The notes under the pieces are model-generated. The model was not told the origin of the DNA. It made no database searches and saw only the letters and a list, made by a program, of their open reading frames with translations. The position numbers and the translations under genes are program-made. DNA of 64,000 nucleotides from Flavobacteriaceae bacterium (lineage in GTDB: Bacteria > Bacteroidota > Bacteroidia > Flavobacteriales > Flavobacteriaceae), in assembly GCA_013373635.1 (NCBI GenBank), contig JABXHN010000016.1, forward strand, positions 62,001 to 126,000, in the 5' to 3' direction. Shown here piece by piece: positions 19,987 through 30,254 of the stretch (within the stretch, counting starts at the first letter, position 1; every line of letters starts with the position of its first letter).

Positions 19987-21468
19987 ATGATTGAACTTAT
20001 TGAACGCGCTAAAGATTTTTTAGACCGCAGAGCATTAGTAGACCCAAATGGAGAACTATCTTACAGAGAATTGCTTGAAAAATCTGCACAAATTGCTACA
20101 CATTTACTAGATGGTAAGAAGGACTTAAATGAAGCCCGAATAGGTTTTATTGTTGATCCATCATTGGATTATACAATTCTTCAATGGGGTATATGGAGAG
20201 CTGGAGGAATTGCTGTTCCACTATGTGTTAAACATCCTTATGATTCAATTTTGTACACGGTAGAAGATGCTGAAATTTCTAAAGTAGTTTATCACAATGA
20301 TTTTTATAAATTGATCAAACCTTTAGAAGATGGTACTTCTGTTGAATTAATTTCGATCGATTCAATAGAATCCAAGACGGTTCCACTTCCAGATGTTGAA
20401 ATGAATCGCAAAGCGATGATTCTATATACCAGTGGGACTACTGGTAAACCAAAAGGAGTGGTGACCTCTCATCTCAATATCAATTGTCAAATTAAAAGCT
20501 TGGTCACTTCATGGGAGTGGTCACAGGAAGATTATATAATAAATGTATTACCACTTCATCATGTTCACGGAATCATCAATGTAATGAGTTGTGCTCTCTA
20601 CAGTGGTGCTTGTAATGAATTTTTACCCAAGTTTAGTGAAGAGGCTATCTTTGATCGCTTTAAAAGAGGAAGTTGTAATCTCTTTATGGCAGTACCCACC
20701 ATCTATTACAAATTGATTCATTACTATCAATCATTGAGTAGTGAGGAGCAATCTGAAATTTCTGCAGCATTAAAAGAGTTTCGATTGATGGTGTCTGGTT
20801 CAGCTGCATTACCTGTTAAAACATTGGAAGAGTGGAGAACAATCAGCGGCCATACGCTTTTGGAGCGCTATGGAATGACAGAAATGGGAATGGCGATTTC
20901 AAATCCCTATAAAGGAAAACGTAAGCCAGGTTATATTGGACAAGCATTGAGCGGAGTGACCGTTCGTTTAGCTGATGAAAACGATCAGGAAATTACTGAT
21001 GGAGGTCAGGGAGAAATACAGATTAAAGGAGCAAATGTGTTTGTTGAATACTATAATAGGCCTGAAGCAACTGCTGAAACTTTTGTAGATGGTTGGTTTA
21101 AAACTGGTGACATCGCTGTTTTTGAAGATGGAGCCTATCGAATCTTAGGACGAAATTCGGTAGATATCATTAAATCTGGAGGATATAAAATATCAGCTCT
21201 TGAAATAGAGGAGGTTCTCAGAAAACACCCTGCTGTAAAAGATTGCGGAGTGGTTGGGATTCCTGATGAAGAATGGGGTGAACTTATTGGTGCCAGTTTG
21301 ATCTTAGCAGATCAATCAGTTTCAATCGATTCAGTAAAAAAATGGATGAAAGACAAAATAGCCGCTTATAAATTGCCTAGAAAATACATTGTTCAGGAGG
21401 ATTTACCTAGAAACGTTATGGGTAAGGTGACTAAAAAAGAACTTCAAAAAATATTAGCTGAGTCATGA
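19987..21468 (+). CDS. Class I adenylate-forming acyl-CoA ligase, candidate malonyl-CoA synthetase (MatB-like)
   Basis: 'ILYTSGTTGKPKGVVTSHLNI', 'ERYGMTEMGMAISNPYKGKRKPGYIGQALSGVTVRL', 'KSGGYKISALEIEEVL'; coupled to madLM-like genes. Confidence 0.82.
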   Translation: MIELIERAKDFLDRRALVDPNGELSYRELLEKSAQIATHLLDGKKDLNEARIGFIVDPSLDYTILQWGIWRAGGIAVPLCVKHPYDSILYTVEDAEISKVVYHNDFYKLIKPLEDGTSVELISIDSIESKTVPLPDVEMNRKAMILYTSGTTGKPKGVVTSHLNINCQIKSLVTSWEWSQEDYIINVLPLHHVHGIINVMSCALYSGACNEFLPKFSEEAIFDRFKRGSCNLFMAVPTIYYKLIHYYQSLSSEEQSEISAALKEFRLMVSGSAALPVKTLEEWRTISGHTLLERYGMTEMGMAISNPYKGKRKPGYIGQALSGVTVRLADENDQEITDGGQGEIQIKGANVFVEYYNRPEATAETFVDGWFKTGDIAVFEDGAYRILGRNSVDIIKSGGYKISALEIEEVLRKHPAVKDCGVVGIPDEEWGELIGASLILADQSVSIDSVKKWMKDKIAAYKLPRKYIVQEDLPRNVMGKVTKKELQKILAES

Positions 21469-21845
21469 AAATATACGGAGTAGCCTTATTGGTTTTTTGT
21501 TTTTTAATCGGTAAGTATTTGGGAGGATTACTCGCTGAATTAATCGGTATATCTGGAGATGTTGGAGGGGTTGGATTTGCGATGTTACTTCTGATGTTTG
21601 CCAATGGATTTTTAAAACGTTTTAGTTGGTACGAAGTTCAAACTAAAGCAGGAGTTTTGTTTTGGAGTAGTATGTATATTCCTGTAATTGTCGCTATGGC
21701 AGCTACCAGAAATGTACACGCTGCTATCTCTGGAGGCTGGACTGCTTTAATAGCTGGAGTAGCAGTAACTCTTGTAGGTTTTATGCTCGTACCGCTGCTT
21801 TCAAAAATAAGAACTACTAAACAAGAATCAGATGGAACTATTTAA
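21465..21845 (+). CDS. madL: Malonate transporter subunit MadL-like membrane protein
   Basis: Small 4-TM protein starting 'MKIYGVALLVFCFLIGKYLGGLLAELIG'; directly upstream of MadM-like gene. Confidence 0.75.
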   Translation: MKIYGVALLVFCFLIGKYLGGLLAELIGISGDVGGVGFAMLLLMFANGFLKRFSWYEVQTKAGVLFWSSMYIPVIVAMAATRNVHAAISGGWTALIAGVAVTLVGFMLVPLLSKIRTTKQESDGTI

Positions 21846-22578
21846 AGAATTAATATCCAAGAATGGGCTCTTGTTTGCTTTTCTGTTAGTAGGGCTTATT
21901 CTAGGCGCTTCACAACTGCTTTCTAAACATTTGTTTAAAGGCAGAATACCCGCTGCAGCAATTGCGATCATTGGAGCCTTGATTTTAGCTTTTTTTGGTG
22001 CTGATAAAGGCTTAGCGAATATTGAAATATTTGCAGGATTAGCAGTTTTAGGTGGATCAATGTTTCGAGACTTCACCGTTGTCGCTACAGCTATGGGGGC
22101 TGAAATCGAAAAAATTAAACAAGCAGGATTGGCAGGTATACTTTCATTGTTTATTGGAGTCTCCTTTTCATTTGTAATTGGAGTCATCATTGCTTACGCT
22201 ATGGGATATACTGATGTAAAAGACCTAACTGCTATTGGAGCAGGGGCTTGTACTTATATTGTTGGACCGATAACCGGAACTGCAATTGGAGCGAGTTCGG
22301 ATGTGATTGCACTGGGAATTACTGCTGGGGTAGTTAAGACCATTGTCACAACTTTATTAACTCCACTGGTTGCGAAACAAATCAAATTGACGACTCCACA
22401 TGCTGCAATGGTGTTCGGAGGTCTTATAGGAACAACAAGTGGTGTTACTGCTGGATTGGCGGCTACAGATAAGGAATTGGTTCCCTATGGTGCTTTTACT
22501 GCGACCTTCTATACGGGTTTAGGATGTCTGCTTTGCCCATCAATTTTTTACTATCTATTGATGCAGCTATTGGGCTAA
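21832..22578 (+). CDS. madM: Malonate transporter subunit MadM-like
   Basis: 'TAIGAGACTYIVGPITGTAIGASSDVIALGI', 'VFGGLIGTTSGVTAGLAATDKELVPYGAFTATFYTGLGCLLCPSIFY'. Confidence 0.77.
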   Translation: MELFKELISKNGLLFAFLLVGLILGASQLLSKHLFKGRIPAAAIAIIGALILAFFGADKGLANIEIFAGLAVLGGSMFRDFTVVATAMGAEIEKIKQAGLAGILSLFIGVSFSFVIGVIIAYAMGYTDVKDLTAIGAGACTYIVGPITGTAIGASSDVIALGITAGVVKTIVTTLLTPLVAKQIKLTTPHAAMVFGGLIGTTSGVTAGLAATDKELVPYGAFTATFYTGLGCLLCPSIFYYLLMQLLG

Positions 22579-23316
22579 TTATTCAAAAGTCAATACGATG
22601 AATAAACCTCTAGTATGAGCAGAACTAATCTGATCTGAGTAATTTCTGATTTCTTTAGTCTTTGGTATTGATAAGTCATCGTGTACCATTTCATCGACAA
22701 GTCCAAATATTCCTCTAATAGAGGGGGTGAATTTAAAATAGGGAAGGTAGAATTCAACTCCCACACCAATTTCGTAATTATAAGTAAGGCTTTTTAATCT
22801 GAATACACCACTTTCGATAGAATCAGGAGAATTCTGATTACTACTCATATTGTAAGAAAGAGAAGGTCCGCCAATTACAAAGGGTCTCCAGTTTCCGATA
22901 CGTTTTGCTCCGTATTTGATTAAAAATGGGAAGTTTAAGAAGGTCGATTTTACCGATCGAAGTGGATCTCCAGCTGATAGGTCAATCGGAAAATACAAAT
23001 CTCTTTTGGTACTGTATAGTCCTGGTTCAAATCGAAGATCAAAATTATCGTTTAGTCTGAGTTCTCCCACTAATCCAACCAAAAAACCGTTGCTGGTTTC
23101 TACTTGAACACTTTCAAATCCTCCATTAGCAGTTGTTGGATAGGTGTCGCTGTAGTTAAATTTGAAATTGTAGGCATTTCCTCCTAAATAATAACCCCAG
23201 TTGAATTTTTTATAATCATCAGTTGGGATATTTTCAACCGGGTTGACATTGAATTGTCCATAAACACTAGTGCTTAAAAACAGTAAAAGGAGATATGTTA
23301 GGTTGCGATTTCTCAT
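22579..23316 (-). CDS. porT: Outer membrane beta-barrel protein PorT/SprT-like (type IX secretion)
   Basis: Signal peptide, porT-family 8-strand barrel features, adjacent to ubiE as in other flavobacteria. Confidence 0.78.
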   Translation of the reverse strand: MRNRNLTYLLLLFLSTSVYGQFNVNPVENIPTDDYKKFNWGYYLGGNAYNFKFNYSDTYPTTANGGFESVQVETSNGFLVGLVGELRLNDNFDLRFEPGLYSTKRDLYFPIDLSAGDPLRSVKSTFLNFPFLIKYGAKRIGNWRPFVIGGPSLSYNMSSNQNSPDSIESGVFRLKSLTYNYEIGVGVEFYLPYFKFTPSIRGIFGLVDEMVHDDLSIPKTKEIRNYSDQISSAHTRGLFIVLTFE

Positions 23317-24047
23317 TAATTTTTAGATGCGATATAAATACTTGCTACTCCAAATGTTTGAGGTTTATTCTCTACAGCTATAAACCCTATTTTTTCTAAA
23401 ATATTGTTGAATGCCTTTCCGTGTGGAAATTTTGCAGCAGAATCAGACAGATATTTATAGGCTACTTTGTCCTTTGAAAATAATTTTCCAATAAGAGGAA
23501 GAATCATTTTAGTGTAGAAGTAATAACCTTGTTTAAATGGAAATTTTTCAGGCACCGATGTTTCCAATACCACAAACTGTCCTCCTGGTTTTAAAACTCT
23601 GAGGATTTCACTAAGACCTAATTCAAGGTTTTCAAAATTACGAACTCCAAATGCAACTGTAATCGCATCAAATGTGTCATTTTCAAAGGGAAGATTTTCG
23701 CTATCCCCAACTACCATTTCTATGGTCTGATCCAATCCTAAATCAGCTACTTTGTTTCGACCGATTTCGAGCATTCCTTTTGAAATATCGAGTCCTGTTA
23801 TTTTTGTGGCACCCGTTTTAACTAATGAGATTGCTAAATCACCAGTACCTGTAGCAATATCTAATGCGTTTTTAGGTGATGATTTTGAGATGATTTTCAC
23901 AACCTTCTTTCTCCAAGAAACATCAATACCAAAAGAAATAACACGATTTAAGTGATCGTAATTTCCAGCGATCGTATCAAACATGCTTGTAACTTGTTGT
24001 TTTTTACTCTCCTTGGAGTCTTTGTAAGGGGTAACAGGATTACTCAT
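23316..24047 (-). CDS. ubiE: Bifunctional demethylmenaquinone methyltransferase UbiE/MenG
   Basis: '[29 protein letters not shown]', '[11 protein letters not shown]', '[25 protein letters not shown]'. Confidence 0.96.
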   Translation of the reverse strand: MSNPVTPYKDSKESKKQQVTSMFDTIAGNYDHLNRVISFGIDVSWRKKVVKIISKSSPKNALDIATGTGDLAISLVKTGATKITGLDISKGMLEIGRNKVADLGLDQTIEMVVGDSENLPFENDTFDAITVAFGVRNFENLELGLSEILRVLKPGGQFVVLETSVPEKFPFKQGYYFYTKMILPLIGKLFSKDKVAYKYLSDSAAKFPHGKAFNNILEKIGFIAVENKPQTFGVASIYIASKN

Positions 24048-24062
24048 CTAAAAAATTTTTGA

Positions 24063-24070
24063 CAAAGATA
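24063..24070 (-). promoter_or_regulatory. -7 box TATCTTTG upstream of ubiE
   Basis: TAnnTTTG consensus match on - strand. Confidence 0.55.
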
Positions 24071-24149
24071 GGTGATGTACTTTGAATCTTAAGTATCGTA
24101 CTCAAAATGTTTAATACAATAGGTTGCTTTAAATACTGTCAAAATTATG

Positions 24150-24157
24150 TAAATTTG
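24150..24157 (+). promoter_or_regulatory. -7 box TAAATTTG upstream of trkA
   Basis: TAnnTTTG consensus with TTG about 23 nt upstream. Confidence 0.5.
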
Positions 24158-24222
24158 TAGTTGAATTCTTTCATCAAAGGTTATATTTATGATGTGAAAA
24201 TGAATTCATTAGAAGTGTTCTT

Positions 24223-25572
24223 ATGAAAATATTAATAGCTGGAGCCGGGGAAGTAGGTTATCATTTAGCAAAATTTCTCTCAGTTGAATCTCAAAATATC
24301 ACGCTGATCGATGTCGATGAAGATCGCTTGCATTACGCTGATAAACATTTGGATATCAAAACAATGAAGGGAGATTCTACTTCGATAAGTCTTCTCAAAG
24401 ATGCTCAAGTAGATCAAACGGATCTGACTATTGCAGTTACTGCATCTGAAACCACCAATTTGACCACCTGTTTCATCGCTAAACAATTAGGATGCGAAAA
24501 GACTATTGCTCGAATTTCCAATCCGGAATTTATTGATTCTGATGCAGAAATAGATTTCAAGAAGATGGGTGTAGATGAATTAATCTCTCCTGAAAAGCTT
24601 GCAGCAAATGAAATCAAATTACTTCTTGCTCAGTCTGCTTTTAACGACACTTTTGAATTTGAAGATGGAAAGTTGAATCTGGTAGGATTGTGTTTAAATG
24701 AAGACGCTCCATTTATTGGAAAGACGGTAGAAGAAGCAGCTTCTATCTTTCCTGAAGTACATTACAACCCTGTAGCAATTAAACGAAAAGGGACTCAATA
24801 TTCGATTATCCCCAAGAGCGAAACTCAATATAAAATAGAAGACCAAGTATATTTTATAACCTCTAAAGAAGGGGTTGAAGAACTCTATAAAATGACTGGT
24901 ACAGTTGCAGAAGAGATTAAAAATGTAATGATCTTAGGGGGGTCTAAAGTAGGACAAAAGACGGCAACTGATCTTTGTTCCATGAAATTCAATGTAAAAA
25001 TCATTGAGAAAAATGAAAAGAAGGCTGATGATTTAGCAGATCGATTCCCGAATGCGCTTTTAGTGAAGGGAGATGGTTCCAATGTAGAGCTTTTAAAAGA
25101 AGAAAGCCTTGAGGCTATGGATGCCTTTATTGCGGTGACTGGTAACTCTGAAACCAATATCATGTCTTGCTTGGTTGCTAAGAGTAAAAATGTAAAGAAA
25201 ACTATCGCTCTTGTTGAGAATATGGATTATTTTCATTTATCTCAGTCCATCGGTATCGATACGCTGATCAATAAGAAGTTGATTGCGGCTAATGAAATAT
25301 TTAGATATGTTCGTAAGGGTGAGGTTGTGGCACTTACTAGACTGAATAACCTCGATGCTGAAATTTTAGAATTTGCAGTGACTTCAAATTCTGCTGTTTC
25401 TAATGAATACCTAAGAGATATCAACCTTCCTAAATTTTCAATAATAGGTGGAGTCATTCGTGCTGAGGAAGGGATTATTCCAGGATCTGATTTTAAAATA
25501 CTCGCTGGTGATAAAGTAATTGTATGTTGTTTACCTTCTGCAATTAGAAAGACAGAAAAACTCTTTTTATAA
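24223..25572 (+). CDS. trkA: Trk system potassium transporter TrkA
   Basis: Two RCK/TrkA-N Rossmann repeats 'MKILIAGAGEVGYHLAKFL' and 'NVMILGGSKVGQKTATDL'. Confidence 0.94.
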   Translation: MKILIAGAGEVGYHLAKFLSVESQNITLIDVDEDRLHYADKHLDIKTMKGDSTSISLLKDAQVDQTDLTIAVTASETTNLTTCFIAKQLGCEKTIARISNPEFIDSDAEIDFKKMGVDELISPEKLAANEIKLLLAQSAFNDTFEFEDGKLNLVGLCLNEDAPFIGKTVEEAASIFPEVHYNPVAIKRKGTQYSIIPKSETQYKIEDQVYFITSKEGVEELYKMTGTVAEEIKNVMILGGSKVGQKTATDLCSMKFNVKIIEKNEKKADDLADRFPNALLVKGDGSNVELLKEESLEAMDAFIAVTGNSETNIMSCLVAKSKNVKKTIALVENMDYFHLSQSIGIDTLINKKLIAANEIFRYVRKGEVVALTRLNNLDAEILEFAVTSNSAVSNEYLRDINLPKFSIIGGVIRAEEGIIPGSDFKILAGDKVIVCCLPSAIRKTEKLFL

Positions 25573-27062
25573 TGCGATTTAATCGTAAAATAGTAATCCA
25601 TCTCTTAGGCGTTTTAATGCTTTTTAATGGATTTTTTATGCTCATTGCGGCACTAGCTTCTGCCTATTACAAAGATGGGGTCACCCTTGAGATTTCTTTT
25701 TCGGCTATTGTAACCATGTTAATTGGTTTGGTAGCGATGTTCTTTACGAGGAATTATTCCAATAATCTTAAAGCTAAGGAAGGTTATATGGTAGTAACTA
25801 TGGGGTGGATTGTGATGACCTTCTCAGGAATGCTTCCTTACTTAACTTCAGGAGCCATTCCATCGGTTACAAATGCTTTTTTTGAAACGATGTCTGGTTA
25901 TACTACTACTGGTGCTTCTATTATGAATGATATTGAAATCATGCCAAAAGGAATCTTATTGTGGAGGTCACTAACGCACTGGATAGGAGGTATGGGGATT
26001 ATCGTTTTAGCGATTGCAATTCTTCCGCTGTTGGGAATAGGGGGAATGCAGCTTTTTTCAGCAGAATCTCCAGGTCCATCGGCAGATAAATTACACCCGA
26101 GAATTACCGATACGGCGAAGCGACTTTGGTTGATTTACGTCGGATATACCGTAGCCGAAACCATACTTTTGAATTTATCAGGTATGTCCTTATTCGATGC
26201 GATTAACCATTCGATGTCTACTCTATCAACAGGTGGGTTTTCAACTAAAAATGCATCCTTAGCCTATTGGAACTCGAATCCACTAATTGAATACATTGTG
26301 ATTCTTTTTATGTTTTTAGCGGGATCTAACTTTGTGCTCAGTTATTTTGCATTCAAAGGTAAAGTGGCTAAGGTTCTCAGAGATGAGGAGTTTAGATGGT
26401 ATGGTATGTTTATTCTTGGATTTACATTACTGGCTTTCCTTATTATTATTTTTCAGACCAATCAAGATGTAAGCGACTATTTCCCAATGGTTCTTGGCTT
26501 TGAAGAACACGCTTTTAGACACAGTTTGTTTCAAGTTTTAGCAGTAGTGACTACCACTGGATTTGTAACCGCAGATTTTACAGCTTGGACTCCTTTTATA
26601 ACGATTATGTTCTTTGCTCTGATGTTCTTAGGAGGATCTGCAGGGTCAACCGCCGGAGGAATTAAAGTAGTACGCCATTTACTCATTATTAAAAACGGTC
26701 TATTGGAATTCAAAAGAACTCTTCATCCAAACGCCGTAATCCCGGTTCGTTATAATAACAAATCAGTAAAGGAGCATATCGTTTACAATATCATCGCATT
26801 CTTTGTCCTGTATATGTTGCTCTTTATTGTTGGTGCAGGAGTATTGGGAGCATTGGGATTGGATTTTGTTTCAGCACTTGGGGCTTCTGCTACATCTTTG
26901 GGAAATGTCGGTCCAGGTTTTGGAATTGTCAATCCGCTCTCTAATTTTGAATCGCTACCGATGTTAGCTAAATGGTGGTGTTCGTTTTTGATGTTGTTGG
27001 GAAGACTTGAGCTCTTTACAGTGATGATTATCTTTACACCTTATTTCTGGAAGAAAATATAA
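25572..27062 (+). CDS. trkH: TrkH family potassium uptake protein
   Basis: 'MSGYTTTGASIM', 'MSTLSTGGFSTKNASL', 'VVTTTGFVTADFTAW', 'GGSAGSTAGGIKVVR' selectivity-filter repeats. Confidence 0.95.
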   Translation: MRFNRKIVIHLLGVLMLFNGFFMLIAALASAYYKDGVTLEISFSAIVTMLIGLVAMFFTRNYSNNLKAKEGYMVVTMGWIVMTFSGMLPYLTSGAIPSVTNAFFETMSGYTTTGASIMNDIEIMPKGILLWRSLTHWIGGMGIIVLAIAILPLLGIGGMQLFSAESPGPSADKLHPRITDTAKRLWLIYVGYTVAETILLNLSGMSLFDAINHSMSTLSTGGFSTKNASLAYWNSNPLIEYIVILFMFLAGSNFVLSYFAFKGKVAKVLRDEEFRWYGMFILGFTLLAFLIIIFQTNQDVSDYFPMVLGFEEHAFRHSLFQVLAVVTTTGFVTADFTAWTPFITIMFFALMFLGGSAGSTAGGIKVVRHLLIIKNGLLEFKRTLHPNAVIPVRYNNKSVKEHIVYNIIAFFVLYMLLFIVGAGVLGALGLDFVSALGASATSLGNVGPGFGIVNPLSNFESLPMLAKWWCSFLMLLGRLELFTVMIIFTPYFWKKI

Positions 27063-27089
27063 ATCTATTTAGTTTGTAGATGAATAAAA

Positions 27090-27112
27090 AAAGGCAGCTA
27101 TTAGCTGCCTTT
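27090..27112. terminator. Bidirectional intrinsic terminator between trkH and the convergent aminotransferase
   Basis: AAAGGCAGCT att AGCTGCCTTT, perfect 10-bp stem. Confidence 0.88.
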
Positions 27113-27135
27113 TATAATTTATTCAAAATTGAGTT

Positions 27136-28326
27136 TTAACTCAATGCTTTTTTGATTCTTGCAATCGCTTCTTTTAATTCTGCTTCAGAGGCAGCATAAG
27201 AGATACGAATACAGTTTGGATTTCCAAATGCTTCACCAGTAACTGTAGCAACATTCGCTTTTTCTAATAAGAATAAGGAGAAATCTGATGCATTGTTAAT
27301 TTGCATACCGTCGATAGTTTTACCAAAGAATGATGAAATATCAGGGAATACATAAAAAGCACCTTCTGGTATATTGAGGTTAAATCCTTCGATTTCACCA
27401 AGTAATCCCAATACAAGATCTCTTCTTTTGTGGAATTCATCAATCATGTATTGAATTTTCTCTTTTGGAGCTTCTAGAGCAGCAATTGTAGCTCTTTGAG
27501 CAATTGAGTTTGCTCCTGAAGTAACTTGACCTTGAAATTTATTAGTAGCTTTAGCAATCCATGCTGGAGCACCGATAAATCCGATACGCCATCCTGTCAT
27601 TGCAAATGCTTTCGATACACCGTTTACGGTGATCGTTCTGTCGTACATGCCTTCTATTGCAGCGATACTTACATGACCTCCTGTAAAGTTGATGTGTTCG
27701 TAGATCTCATCAGATACCACAAAAATCCCTGGGTGGTTTCTTAAAACTGCGGCTAGGGATTCTAACTCCTCTTTTGAATAAACAGATCCAGAAGGATTAC
27801 ATGGAGATGAGAACCAAAGCATTTTAGTCTTAGGTGTGATTGCATCCTCTAACTGTTGAGCTGTCATTTTAAAGTCTGTGTCAATAGAAGTTGGAACTTC
27901 GACAGGAACTCCACCAGCCAATTTTACAATATCGCTATATGATACCCAATAAGGTGCAGGAAGTACTACTTCGTCACCCTCGTTAATCATCGCCATTGCT
28001 ACGTTTGCAAGTGATTGTTTTGCTCCAGTTGAAACTACAATTTGATCTAATCCGTAGTCTAAGTTGTTGTCTCTCTTAAATTTGTTAGCAATTGCTTGTT
28101 TAAGATCAGCATACCCATCTACAGGAGAATAAGAACTGTAGTTCTGATCGATTGCTTCTTTAGCAGCTTCCTTTATAAAATCAGGAATGTTGAAGTCTGG
28201 TTCGCCGAGACTGAGTCCTATAATGTCTCTTCCCTCTGCTTTTAATTCTCTAGCTTTTGCTGCCATCGCCAAGGTAGCAGAAGTAGCCATGTTGTTGATT
28301 CTTTCCGATAAAAAATCTGTACTCAT
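27136..28326 (-). CDS. Class I PLP-dependent aminotransferase (aspartate aminotransferase-like)
   Basis: 'LSLGEPDFNIPDFI', 'SPCNPSGSVYSKEEL', 'NGVSKAFAMTGWRIGF'. Confidence 0.93.
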   Translation of the reverse strand: MSTDFLSERINNMATSATLAMAAKARELKAEGRDIIGLSLGEPDFNIPDFIKEAAKEAIDQNYSSYSPVDGYADLKQAIANKFKRDNNLDYGLDQIVVSTGAKQSLANVAMAMINEGDEVVLPAPYWVSYSDIVKLAGGVPVEVPTSIDTDFKMTAQQLEDAITPKTKMLWFSSPCNPSGSVYSKEELESLAAVLRNHPGIFVVSDEIYEHINFTGGHVSIAAIEGMYDRTITVNGVSKAFAMTGWRIGFIGAPAWIAKATNKFQGQVTSGANSIAQRATIAALEAPKEKIQYMIDEFHKRRDLVLGLLGEIEGFNLNIPEGAFYVFPDISSFFGKTIDGMQINNASDFSLFLLEKANVATVTGEAFGNPNCIRISYAASEAELKEAIARIKKALS

Positions 28327-28336
28327 AAGATTGGTT

Positions 28337-29437
28337 CTAAAATTGTAATTCTGGTTTTTTCCCTAAAGACTTTAAGTGTCTAAAGTGCGAAATTATAGCT
28401 TTTCTTGTAGTTTTATACTCATTGTATGGCAAATTGAACTCTTTTGCTGTTTCTTTAACAATTTTTGAAATTTTTGTGTAATGTATGTGACTGATATTCG
28501 GAAAGATGTGGTGTTCAACTTGGTGATTTAAACCTCCAGTATACCAATTCATCAAACGATTTTTTCTCGCAAAATTTACAGTAGTATGTAATTGATGAAT
28601 GGCCCAAGTGTTCTCCATTTTTCCTTCTTCATTCGGAAGAGGGGTTTCTGCTTGATCAACTACGTGAGCTAATTGAAACACTACTGATAAAATGAGTCCT
28701 GCAACATAATGCATGGTGAAGAAACCAATAAGAACTTTGTACCATGCAATATCTAAAACAAGCATCGGTATCACAATCCAAATTCCAAAATAGATCAGTT
28801 TTGTAATTAAAAGTACCGACCAATTAATAGCAGGTTTTGGAAATGAACCATAGGCTAATTTTTTCTTGGTATAACGATACATCTGCATAAAGTCTGTAGA
28901 GATAGCCCAGTTGAATGTAAGTAATCCGTAAAGGAATATAGAGTAGAGGTGTTGAAATTTGTGATGTTTTCTCCACTGATCGTGCTCAGTAAATCTCAGT
29001 ATTCGACCAGCTTCTAAATCCTCATCATGATTGTGAATGTTCGTATAGGTATGGTGAAGTACATTGTGTTGTACTTGCCAATTGTATACATTTCCAGCTA
29101 AGATGTAGATACTCCCTCCCATAAGGTTATTGACCCATTTCTTAGAAGAATAAGCTCCGTGATTTCCATCGTGCATCACATTCATACCAACACCAGCCAT
29201 TCCAATTCCGATTACTACCGTGAGAAGTAAATTTAACCAGTTAGGAAGATCCATGCTGAGTATTACAAAATAGGGAGCTAAGAAAATCCCAAACATAATC
29301 ACTGTTTTAAAGTGAAGTGCTAAAGTTCCTGTTTTTTTTAAATTGTTGGATTGAAAGTATTCGTTGACCCTTTTGTTAAGCGTTCTAAAGAACTGTTGAG
29401 GATCTTTTCTGGAAAATCGTACGGATTGTTGTGACAT
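28337..29437 (-). CDS. Fatty acid desaturase / acyl-CoA desaturase
   Basis: 'HDGNHGAYS', 'HNVLHHTYTN', 'GGLNHQVEHHIFPNISH' histidine boxes; ORF-track TTG start at 29461 overlaps a -7 box so ATG 29437 preferred. Confidence 0.93.
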   Translation of the reverse strand: MSQQSVRFSRKDPQQFFRTLNKRVNEYFQSNNLKKTGTLALHFKTVIMFGIFLAPYFVILSMDLPNWLNLLLTVVIGIGMAGVGMNVMHDGNHGAYSSKKWVNNLMGGSIYILAGNVYNWQVQHNVLHHTYTNIHNHDEDLEAGRILRFTEHDQWRKHHKFQHLYSIFLYGLLTFNWAISTDFMQMYRYTKKKLAYGSFPKPAINWSVLLITKLIYFGIWIVIPMLVLDIAWYKVLIGFFTMHYVAGLILSVVFQLAHVVDQAETPLPNEEGKMENTWAIHQLHTTVNFARKNRLMNWYTGGLNHQVEHHIFPNISHIHYTKISKIVKETAKEFNLPYNEYKTTRKAIISHFRHLKSLGKKPELQF

Positions 29438-29457
29438 ATGTAGAGTAGAAATTTCTT

Positions 29458-29466
29458 GCAAAGATA
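29458..29466 (-). promoter_or_regulatory. -7 box TATCTTTGC upstream of desaturase
   Basis: TAnnTTTG match. Confidence 0.6.
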
Positions 29467-29552
29467 AGGGAAGCGTAAGACTTCGATAGTTAAAATTTTA
29501 AAAAAAATGGAAAATACAACTACTTTAGATACTTTTGTACAAAGTTTAAACT

Positions 29553-30182
29553 ATGGATGTCCATCTTATTACCAACTATTTTCCAGATCTAAGTCCAGCT
29601 CAGATTGAACAGTTTTCTAAACTCGAGGAACTTTATAAAGATTGGAATCTCAAAATTAATGTAGTGTCCAGAAAGGATATTGATGAATTGTATTTAAGAC
29701 ATGTATTGCACTCTTTGGCAATTGCAAAATTTATCCAATTTAAACCGGGTTCAAAAATATTGGATGTAGGTACAGGTGGAGGTTTTCCTGGGATACCCTT
29801 GGCGATAATGTTTCCACAGGTACAGTTTACTTTAGTGGATTCCATCGGTAAAAAAATCAAGGTGGTTGAGGAAGTTGTTGAAGGTTTAGGACTGACCAAT
29901 GTGGTATCCAAACACCAACGAGTTGAAGAAGAAAAAGAGCAGTTTGATTTTGTGGTTTCCAGAGCGGTGGCTGCAATGCCAACCTTTATGCGTTGGATTA
30001 AGGGGAGGATATCAAAAAAATCCAATCACGATATCAGAAACGGAGTACTCTATCTAAAAGGAGGAGATCTAGAAGAAGAGCTCAAGGATTATACAACTAT
30101 TGAGATTTATGACTTAAAAGATTTTTATACAGAAGAATTTTTTGACACTAAGAAGTTGGTTTACCTGCCTAAAAAGCAATAA
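29553..30182 (+). CDS. rsmG: 16S rRNA (guanine(527)-N(7))-methyltransferase RsmG
   Basis: 'NVVSRKDIDELYLRHVLHSLAI', 'ILDVGTGGGFPGIPLAI', 'VVSRAVAAMPTF'. Confidence 0.95.
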   Translation: MDVHLITNYFPDLSPAQIEQFSKLEELYKDWNLKINVVSRKDIDELYLRHVLHSLAIAKFIQFKPGSKILDVGTGGGFPGIPLAIMFPQVQFTLVDSIGKKIKVVEEVVEGLGLTNVVSKHQRVEEEKEQFDFVVSRAVAAMPTFMRWIKGRISKKSNHDIRNGVLYLKGGDLEEELKDYTTIEIYDLKDFYTEEFFDTKKLVYLPKKQ

Positions 30183-30206
30183 TTCTATTTTGTAATGTGA
30201 AAAGAT

Positions 30207-30231
30207 AAGGGGGAGTCATTGACTCCCCCTT
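30207..30231. terminator. Bidirectional terminator between rsmG and pruA
   Basis: aagggggagtcattgactcccccttttt, near-perfect inverted repeat. Confidence 0.87.
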
Positions 30232-30254
30232 TTTAATGTGTAGAATCGTTCCAA

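Noticed and set aside
21828-22190. 120-aa - strand ORF
   Set aside because: Antisense to madM-like CDS; Pro/Ala/Ile-rich shadow ORF
25242-25601. 119-aa - strand ORF
   Set aside because: Antisense to trkA/trkH junction, no domain features
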